Shown: piece by piece, positions 33,438 to 38,925 of the stretch
Layout of the letters: the number at the start of each line of letters is the position of its first letter
How positions within the stretch are numbered: position 1 is the first letter of the stretch
Assembly (NCBI GenBank): GCA_964499015.1
Contig: CAZCJA010000013.1
Coordinates: 1-38,925 of the forward strand
Direction: 5' to 3'
From: CAZCJA01 sp964499015
Lineage (GTDB): Bacteria > Elusimicrobiota > Elusimicrobia > F11
DNA length: 38,925 nt
Notes under the pieces: model-generated
The model's database searches: none
The model's input: the letters and a program-made list of their open reading frames with translations, nothing else
What the model was told of the DNA's origin: nothing
Made by a program: the position numbers and the translations under genes

Positions 33438-35596
33438 CCGCCGCCCTCCGCCCATCACCGACATTCGATCTGGCCCGCCTGCTTTCACCGCGCTCGGTGG
33501 CCGTTATCGGCGCCTCCACCAAGCCAGGCTCGGTCGGCGAAGCGATTTTCAAAAACATTCTCCACGCCGATTTCAAAGGAATCGTTTATCCGGTGAACCC
33601 CAAGGCCGAATCGATCGGCGGCGTGCGCTGCTACGCGACCATTTCGCAAATTAATGCGCCGGTGGATTTGGCCATTCTAATCGTGCCGGCGCCCACCGTT
33701 CCCGACGTTCTCCTCGAATGCGCGGCCGCCGGGGTGGCCGGTGCGGTGGTGATCAGCGCGGGCTTTAAAGAAGTCGGCGGTACGGGCGCGGAGCTGGAGA
33801 AGCGCGTGCGCACCATCGCCGAGGAAAAAGGGATCGCGCTCTTAGGGCCAAACTGTTTGGGTTTCATCAACACCGATCCCAAGGTCCAGTTGAACGCCTC
33901 CTTCGCGCAGACCATGCCCAAAGCTGGGAACATCGCTTTCATTTCCCAAAGCGGCGCGCTGTGTACCGCGGTCCTTGATTACGCCAAAGGGCAGAACATC
34001 GGCTTTTCCAAATTCGTCAGTCTCGGCAACAAGGCGGTTGTCAACGAGCTCGACTTCCTGCGCGCCATGAGCGACGACCCGCTCACCGACGTCATTCTCC
34101 TGTACGTGGAAGACATCGCCGACGGCCGCGGTTTCATGGAAGCGGCTCGCCAAGTGACGGGCGAGATCAGTAAACCCAAGCCGATCATCGCCATTAAATC
34201 CGGCCGGACCAATGAGGGCGCCAAAGCGGCCTCGTCGCACACGGGGTCGCTGGCTGGATCCGACGACGTGTATGACGCGGTGTTCATGCAGTCGGGCGTC
34301 TTGCGCGTGGAAACGGTGGAAGAACTTTTTCAATACGGGGTCGCGTTCGCGCAGCAGCCGCTCCCCAAGGGCAACCGCATCGCGATCGTCACCAACGCGG
34401 GCGGGCCGGGCATCATGGCCGTTGATGCCGCCATCCGCCACGGACTAACGCTGGCGCCGCTGGACGAAAAAACAAAAAATATTTTGCGTAAAGAACTTCC
34501 CTCTGCCGCCAACATCAATAATCCGGTCGACGTGATCGGCGATGCGCGGCACGAACGTTACGAAGCGGCGATCCGCGCGGTGGCCCAAGATCCCAATGTG
34601 GACGGCGTGGTGGTGATTCTGACGCCGCAGGCGATGACCGACATCCGGGAAATCGGCGGCGTGGTGGCGAATGTTGCGGACGAGATGAAGATGTCGCCCT
34701 GGCTGGCCAAGCCGATCCTGGCCAGCTTCATGGGGATCGTCGACGTTTCTGAAGGCGTAAAAATTTTGGAAAAAGCCAAAGTGCCGCATTACACGTTTCC
34801 GGAAGCCGCGGTGCGCGCGCTGGCGGAAATGCACCTCTACCAGGAAAAGTGGCTGGCGCGGCCGCGCACCGACGTGAAAAACTATCCGGTGCAAAAAGAT
34901 CTGGTCCGAAAAATCATCGATCGCATTAAGATGGAAGGACGCGCTTATCTGCCGCAAACGGAAGCGCTGGAAATTTTCACCGCTTATGGCCTGCCGATCG
35001 CGCCCAACAAACTGGCCAAAAGCGAAGAGGATGCGCTCAAGTTTGCCAATGAGATGGGCTATCCCGTTGTTCTGAAGATTTCCTCGCCGGCGATCGTGCA
35101 CAAAGTCGACGCCGGCGGAGTCGTCGTCAACATCAAGGATGGCGTAGAGTTGTCGCGCGCGTACCGGAAAATTTTATCGACCGCGGAATCGTTGGTCGGC
35201 AAAGACAAGATTTGGGGCGTCGACGTTCAGAAAATGGCCGACAAGGGCATCGAAGTTTTTATCGGCACCAAGCGCGACGCGGTCTTCGGCCCCGTCGTCG
35301 TTTTCGGGCTCGGCGGAACCTACGTGGAAGTATTTAAAGACGCGGCGTTTCGCGTCGCGCCCCTGCGCGAACTTTCCGTGCGCACCATGATCGAGACCAC
35401 AAAGGCGGGAATTTTATTGAAAGGTTATCGCGGCCAACCGGGCGACATCGATAAAGTCGCCGAATGCATTGGCCGCGTGTCCCAGTTGGTGATGGATTTT
35501 CCAGAGATTCAGGAACTCGACATTAATCCGCTGATCGTTTATTCCTCGGGAAGCGGCGCGCGGGTGGTCGACGGGCGGATCGTCCTAAGCGGCTAA
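33434..35596 (+). CDS. ADP-forming acetyl/acyl-CoA synthetase, fused alpha-beta
   Basis: Converts acetyl-CoA (or another acyl-CoA) plus ADP and Pi to the acid, CoA and ATP. The 720-residue chain contains a CoA-binding Rossmann part (SVAVIGASTKPGSVGEA), a succinyl-CoA-ligase-like part with ISQSGALCTAVLDYA, the phosphohistidine loop SSHTGSLAGSD, and a C-terminal ATP-grasp domain with KRDAVFGPVVVFGLGGTYVE and ELDINPLIV. There is no GNAT acetyltransferase domain, so it is not the Pat/PatZ type. Such fused enzymes give substrate-level ATP in fermenting organisms. The start overlaps the upstream stop (ATGA), and the 3' end overlaps the converging gene by 12 nt. Confidence 0.92.
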   Translation: MTAALRPSPTFDLARLLSPRSVAVIGASTKPGSVGEAIFKNILHADFKGIVYPVNPKAESIGGVRCYATISQINAPVDLAILIVPAPTVPDVLLECAAAGVAGAVVISAGFKEVGGTGAELEKRVRTIAEEKGIALLGPNCLGFINTDPKVQLNASFAQTMPKAGNIAFISQSGALCTAVLDYAKGQNIGFSKFVSLGNKAVVNELDFLRAMSDDPLTDVILLYVEDIADGRGFMEAARQVTGEISKPKPIIAIKSGRTNEGAKAASSHTGSLAGSDDVYDAVFMQSGVLRVETVEELFQYGVAFAQQPLPKGNRIAIVTNAGGPGIMAVDAAIRHGLTLAPLDEKTKNILRKELPSAANINNPVDVIGDARHERYEAAIRAVAQDPNVDGVVVILTPQAMTDIREIGGVVANVADEMKMSPWLAKPILASFMGIVDVSEGVKILEKAKVPHYTFPEAAVRALAEMHLYQEKWLARPRTDVKNYPVQKDLVRKIIDRIKMEGRAYLPQTEALEIFTAYGLPIAPNKLAKSEEDALKFANEMGYPVVLKISSPAIVHKVDAGGVVVNIKDGVELSRAYRKILSTAESLVGKDKIWGVDVQKMADKGIEVFIGTKRDAVFGPVVVFGLGGTYVEVFKDAAFRVAPLRELSVRTMIETTKAGILLKGYRGQPGDIDKVAECIGRVSQLVMDFPEIQELDINPLIVYSSGSGARVVDGRIVLSG

Positions 35597-36910
35597 GTAG
35601 CCCCAGGTGTGCAGCAGGTCGCCGTCTTTGGTCCAGCGGTTGCCGATGTCGGTGCGGTAAAACATGTTGGGCAAAATAATGTTCTTCACGCGGTTGTAAA
35701 CTTCCTTCTGGGCGTCCGGCATCGTTGGGCCCGATCCGGTCACCACCAGCACATAGCCGCTCTGTCCCGTCACCCGCCAGTCGCCGTCCACCAAATGAAT
35801 GTCGCAGTGATGAATTCCGGCCATTTGCGGCTTCTTAAACAAAATCGCGGCGTCATCGGATAATTTTTCGAAGGTGTCGGCGTCGTCGTACGGATACGGC
35901 GGCAGCGCCACCACCACGCCCACCTGAAAACCTTTGACCGTCTTCAGCGCAAACGGCTGGCGGTTGGCGATCGCGTGAAAAAGATCGCCCCATTTGCTGA
36001 GCACCCCTTCCATCTGGATGTTGATCGTCGGATAACCGAAGCGCGGCGTGATCTCGAGCGGGTAAATGCCGCGGGCGTTTACGATGCAGTTGATGTCGAA
36101 ATAACCAATGAAGCCGATTTCGCCCAGGCGCTTTTCAAATTTCTTCAGCGTTTCGTTGTACAACGTGTTCGCGCCCGACCAGAACATGGCCGTACCCATT
36201 TCGCCTGTGGACGGCCCGATTTCGTCGTTAAACATGCGTTTGTGTTCGAAGTTGATGCAGACGGGCAAAATAAATTCATGGCCGTTAAAGAACGCGCCGA
36301 TCGCGACTTCCACGCCAGCGACATATTTCTGCAGTTGAAAGCGGCGAATCTTGCCGCCCCAACCTTCTTTGTATCGCTCCAGAATATTAACGACGTCGAG
36401 CCCATCCTCCTCTTCACCGACGAAGGAGAGGACTTTATCGTTCTGCGCTTTGCCGTTGGGCTTAACCACGTAGCGGCCGGGGTTGGCGCGCACAAATTTA
36501 ATGGCTTCATCGAAGGAGGAAAAATCCCAGCAGGGCAGGGTGTTGATGCCGGCGGCCTTGAGTTCTTCCTGCGCCCAGTCTCGGTCGAACTCAAGTTTGT
36601 CGCTGCCGGGCGTGCCGCCGACCACGGCTTTGCCGTCTTTGCGTAATTTTTCCGCGACGGAACCGAAACCGATATCGTCGAAAACAATGACGTCGGCCCA
36701 GTCGACATGCCTTTCCCAGTCGTCAACTTTGTCCACGAATCCGTTGGAAACATTCCGCTCGTGTTTGTCGATGATGCAATAGCGAACGTGATTGCCTTCG
36801 GTCTTTACTTGATACGCCAAGTCACCGATGCAGCCGATGTCGGACACAAACAGGAATTTCCGGGCCGCGTCGGCGCCGTTTTTTCCATTTCCGTTTTTCT
36901 CTCCGCTCAT
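35585..36910 (-). CDS. PurD-like ATP-grasp ligase
   Basis: A 441-residue ATP-grasp protein from the ATG at 36908-36910; an earlier ATG at 36949 would add 13 residues. An N-terminal Rossmann-like segment (KFLFVSDIGCIGDLAYQV) precedes the ATP-grasp core: RYVVKPNGKAQNDKVLSF, LQKYVAGVEVAIGAFFNG and LEITPRFGYP. These fit phosphoribosylamine-glycine ligase in order and length. However, the usual PurD strand with Asn (EFNxRFGDP) reads EITPRFGYP, and no purine gene is nearby, so a different amino-acid or peptide ligase is possible. No ribosome site is evident. It converges with the acyl-CoA synthetase gene. Confidence 0.7.
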   Translation of the reverse strand: MSGEKNGNGKNGADAARKFLFVSDIGCIGDLAYQVKTEGNHVRYCIIDKHERNVSNGFVDKVDDWERHVDWADVIVFDDIGFGSVAEKLRKDGKAVVGGTPGSDKLEFDRDWAQEELKAAGINTLPCWDFSSFDEAIKFVRANPGRYVVKPNGKAQNDKVLSFVGEEEDGLDVVNILERYKEGWGGKIRRFQLQKYVAGVEVAIGAFFNGHEFILPVCINFEHKRMFNDEIGPSTGEMGTAMFWSGANTLYNETLKKFEKRLGEIGFIGYFDINCIVNARGIYPLEITPRFGYPTINIQMEGVLSKWGDLFHAIANRQPFALKTVKGFQVGVVVALPPYPYDDADTFEKLSDDAAILFKKPQMAGIHHCDIHLVDGDWRVTGQSGYVLVVTGSGPTMPDAQKEVYNRVKNIILPNMFYRTDIGNRWTKDGDLLHTWGYLAA

Positions 36911-36992
36911 GCTTTGAGTGTGATGGAAATGCCGCGAAATATCAACCATTTTGTAAAGGTAACGAGTGTTAGGCCGCGGAGTTCCATTCGGC

Positions 36993-36998
36993 TATAAT
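36993..36998 (+). promoter_or_regulatory. -10 box of rmuC, likely leaderless transcript
   Basis: A perfect TATAAT ends seven nt before the rmuC ATG at 37006, where transcription would be expected to start. The -35 region is weak (TTAGGC at 36969-36974, 18-nt spacer). No ribosome site is present, which fits a leaderless message. Confidence 0.55.
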
Positions 36999-37005
36999 AC
37001 GCATC

Positions 37006-38121
37006 ATGTCCGTCGAGATTTTCCTCCTCATTTCCTTGTTTGCCGGCCTGGCCGCGCTCGCGGGCGTTTTCTTTTGGCTGCACATGAAATCCAAAACGGA
37101 AACCGCGGGACAAATGCAGGACCTGGCCAAGCAAGTTATAGAAGCGCAGAAACAAAACCAGTCGATTGAATTTCTCCAGCGCGAGATCGGAACGCTGCGC
37201 GACCAGCTCAGCAAGAGTCTGCACGATTCCGCCAAAATGATGATGGATTCGCAAAAAACGGTCGGCGACCGCTTGGACCGCGCGGCGGAGGTGGTTGGCG
37301 GCGTGCAGAAGGCGCTCGGTGCGCTCGACAGTTCCACCAAGCAAGTTTATGAAGTGGGTAAAAATATCGCCCAGCTTGAGGAAATACTGCGCGCCCCCAA
37401 AGCGCGCGGCGCCTTCGGCGAACTTTTCTTGGGAGAACTCCTCGGCCAAATTCTCCCGCCGCAGAATTTCAAACTCCAGCATGCGTTTCGCTCCGGCGAA
37501 ATCGTGGACGCGGTGGTGAAGATCGGCCAGTTGGTGTCGGTCGATGCCAAATTCCCGTTGGAAAACTTCAAACGGTTGATGCAGACGCAGAACCCGCAGG
37601 AAAAAACGCTGGCCCGCCGCAAATTTATTCAAGACGTAAAGAAGCATATCGATGCGATTGCCTCCAAATACATCGTGCCCGACGAAGGGACGTTCGAGTT
37701 CGCGCTTATGTACATCCCGGTGGAAAACGTTTACTACGAAATGATCGTCAAAGACGAAACGCTGACCGACGAAAGCTCGATCATGACCTACGCGTTTTCC
37801 AAGCGTGTGATGCCCGTGTCGCCGAATTCGTTTTACACCTACCTGCACACCATCAGCATGGGCCTGCGCGGCTTGCAGATTGAAGAGAACGCGCGGCACA
37901 TCATGGAGCAATTGGCGCGTTTGCGCGGGGATTTCGGAAAATTCCGGGAGGAGTTTTCGACGCTGGGGAAGCACCTGGGCAATTCACGCGCGAAGTACGA
38001 GGATGCGGAGCGCCGTTTGGACCGATTTGAAGACAAGCTCGCCTTAGCCGGCGGCGCGGAAAGCGAAAAAGCCGCCGAACTGCCGGCGGTTGAGCCGTCG
38101 TCTTACTTGCCTCTTAAATAA
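37006..38121 (+). CDS. rmuC: DNA recombination protein RmuC
   Basis: RmuC is a predicted nuclease-fold protein that limits rearrangements at inverted repeats in E. coli. The 371-residue product has an N-terminal membrane anchor (IFLLISLFAGLAALAGVFFWLH), a long coiled-coil region to about residue 130, and the conserved domain with GAFGELFLGELLGQILP, SVDAKFPLENF, FALMYIPVENVYYE and the C-terminal RLDRFEDKL helix. All parts are in the expected order. It has its own TATAAT box. The 3' end overlaps the converging gene by 19 nt. Confidence 0.94.
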   Translation: MSVEIFLLISLFAGLAALAGVFFWLHMKSKTETAGQMQDLAKQVIEAQKQNQSIEFLQREIGTLRDQLSKSLHDSAKMMMDSQKTVGDRLDRAAEVVGGVQKALGALDSSTKQVYEVGKNIAQLEEILRAPKARGAFGELFLGELLGQILPPQNFKLQHAFRSGEIVDAVVKIGQLVSVDAKFPLENFKRLMQTQNPQEKTLARRKFIQDVKKHIDAIASKYIVPDEGTFEFALMYIPVENVYYEMIVKDETLTDESSIMTYAFSKRVMPVSPNSFYTYLHTISMGLRGLQIEENARHIMEQLARLRGDFGKFREEFSTLGKHLGNSRAKYEDAERRLDRFEDKLALAGGAESEKAAELPAVEPSSYLPLK

Positions 38122-38925
38122 ATCTCCGCGCCTTCCGCCTCGTCTTTAAATACCAAGTTAAATCCCGCTTTAATTAAGGCCGCCCGCGCTTTTAGAGGAT
38201 CAGCCGGATCGTGCGCGGTCTTTCCGCTCGCGGTGCGCATGATGAAATCCGTTGGAAACAGGAGCACGTAGCGCACTTCCGGCGCTAACGCATATTTAAG
38301 CGGCCGCACCGGCCGGTCCGTGTACAGATAAAAACGTCCGTCCAAGTCGGCGGCGAAAACAGCGTCGCTCGGCGTGTTTTCGCGCACCCAGGAAAATATT
38401 TTTTCAGGCGGAGTGTTAAGTGCGGTTTCCGTAAATAATGAAGCGGCCACAATGCGCTTGATTGGAGCAAACGCGAGCAGCAGCGATGTCGCGATAATGC
38501 CGCGTGGGACCCAGCGGGCGATTCGGCCGTTGGCCATTTTGGCGATGCCGGCGAGCAGAAGCGGCGCAACCAAGGGAAGCAGCGGAAGCATGTAGCGGCC
38601 CGCCTGTTTTTCCCAGGTGACATATACGAGGAGATACAAACTGAGATAAATCGGAACGGATTTGCGCCAACCGTTCAGTCCCCAGGCGCGCACGCCCACA
38701 AAGAGTGCGCTCAGGCTCGCCCCCACGACCAGCCACGACAGCGGCCGGAAGCGAAACAGCGTCTCCAGAAATAGAAAACGCGAGTAATAAACGGCGTCGG
38801 CCCAAATATTGCGCCCCAGTCCGTCCATGTATTCGCCCGCGTATGTCGTCGTCACTCCCCTCAGGATGATATTGCGAACAAGAAGGGGAATGATGAACGC
38901 GGCGAACCATGCACCAAGGATCAAC
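38103..38925 (-). CDS. Membrane glycosyltransferase-like protein, C-terminal part (start outside window)
   Basis: The last 273 codons or so of a membrane protein whose start lies beyond the window. It contains several hydrophobic helices (WLVVGASLSALFVGVRAW, YLSLYLLVYVTW, MLPLLPLVAPLLLAGIA, IIATSLLLAFAPI), the sequence KQAGRYMLPLLP typical of GT39/GT83-type (PMT/ArnT-like) polyprenol-dependent sugar transferases, and a soluble C-terminal tail (KIFSWVRENTPSDAVFAAD). That pattern suggests transfer of a sugar from a lipid carrier on the outer face of the membrane. The catalytic N-terminal acidic loop is not in the window, so the class is tentative. Confidence 0.65.
   Translation of the reverse strand, partial: LILGAWFAAFIIPLLVRNIILRGVTTTYAGEYMDGLGRNIWADAVYYSRFLFLETLFRFRPLSWLVVGASLSALFVGVRAWGLNGWRKSVPIYLSLYLLVYVTWEKQAGRYMLPLLPLVAPLLLAGIAKMANGRIARWVPRGIIATSLLLAFAPIKRIVAASLFTETALNTPPEKIFSWVRENTPSDAVFAADLDGRFYLYTDRPVRPLKYALAPEVRYVLLFPTDFIMRTASGKTAHDPADPLKARAALIKAGFNLVFKDEAEGAEIYLRGK

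Overview
The window is a bacterial chromosomal segment centred on the replication origin. It is GC-rich by eye, and its genes are tightly packed with many 4-nt to tens-of-nt overlaps. The lineage cannot be proven from sequence reading alone. A 15-kb gene, an ADP-forming acetyl-CoA synthetase, a DciA-type helicase loader and hybrid regulator and nuclease genes would fit a candidate phylum of the Omnitrophota/PVC neighbourhood, where very large genes are known. I treat that as an inference of moderate weight. One 10-N assembly gap lies inside the giant gene.

Layout. Positions 1-7123 (minus strand) carry the replication-initiation cluster dnaA-dnaN-recF-dciA-gyrB-gyrA, with gyrA cut by the window edge. 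A cluster of DnaA boxes between dnaN and dnaA (5619-5705) is the best oriC candidate. Positions 7353-22574 (plus) hold one open reading frame of about 5073 codons, placed exactly where most bacteria have dnaA and rpmH back to back. Its product combines an N-terminal signal sequence, a Tiki/TraB/ChaN-like domain, a helical toroid-like domain, a long beta-rich stretch with YD/RHS-like motifs, a ComEA-like helix-hairpin-helix beside a membrane helix, a cellulose-synthase-like GT2 domain with several membrane helices, and a soluble C-terminal domain. It looks like a single-chain envelope polysaccharide synthase/export machine or a polyprotein.

Positions 22629-25958 (plus) continue the conserved origin-proximal order rpmH-yidD-yidC-mnmE, but rnpA is missing from its usual place between rpmH and yidD. 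A palindromic dispersed-repeat-like element is inserted in frame in yidC.

Positions 25974-31013 (plus) form a translationally coupled run: a HAD phosphatase, a PAS histidine kinase fused to a thermonuclease domain, a Cas4/AddB-like Fe-S PD-(D/E)XK nuclease, a family 4 (Fe-S) uracil-DNA glycosylase and a UPF0158 protein. Positions 31030-35596 (plus) carry glycerate kinase, a GT2-like/methyltransferase fusion and an ADP-forming acyl-CoA synthetase. The remainder holds a PurD-like ATP-grasp enzyme (minus), rmuC (plus) and the C-terminal part of a membrane glycosyltransferase (minus), with overlapping convergent ends.

No tRNA, rRNA, CRISPR array or transposase was recognised. The most interesting items are the giant gene at the origin, its phased 11-bp repeat promoter region, the repeat element inside yidC, the kinase-nuclease fusion with a possible internal start, and the missing rnpA.
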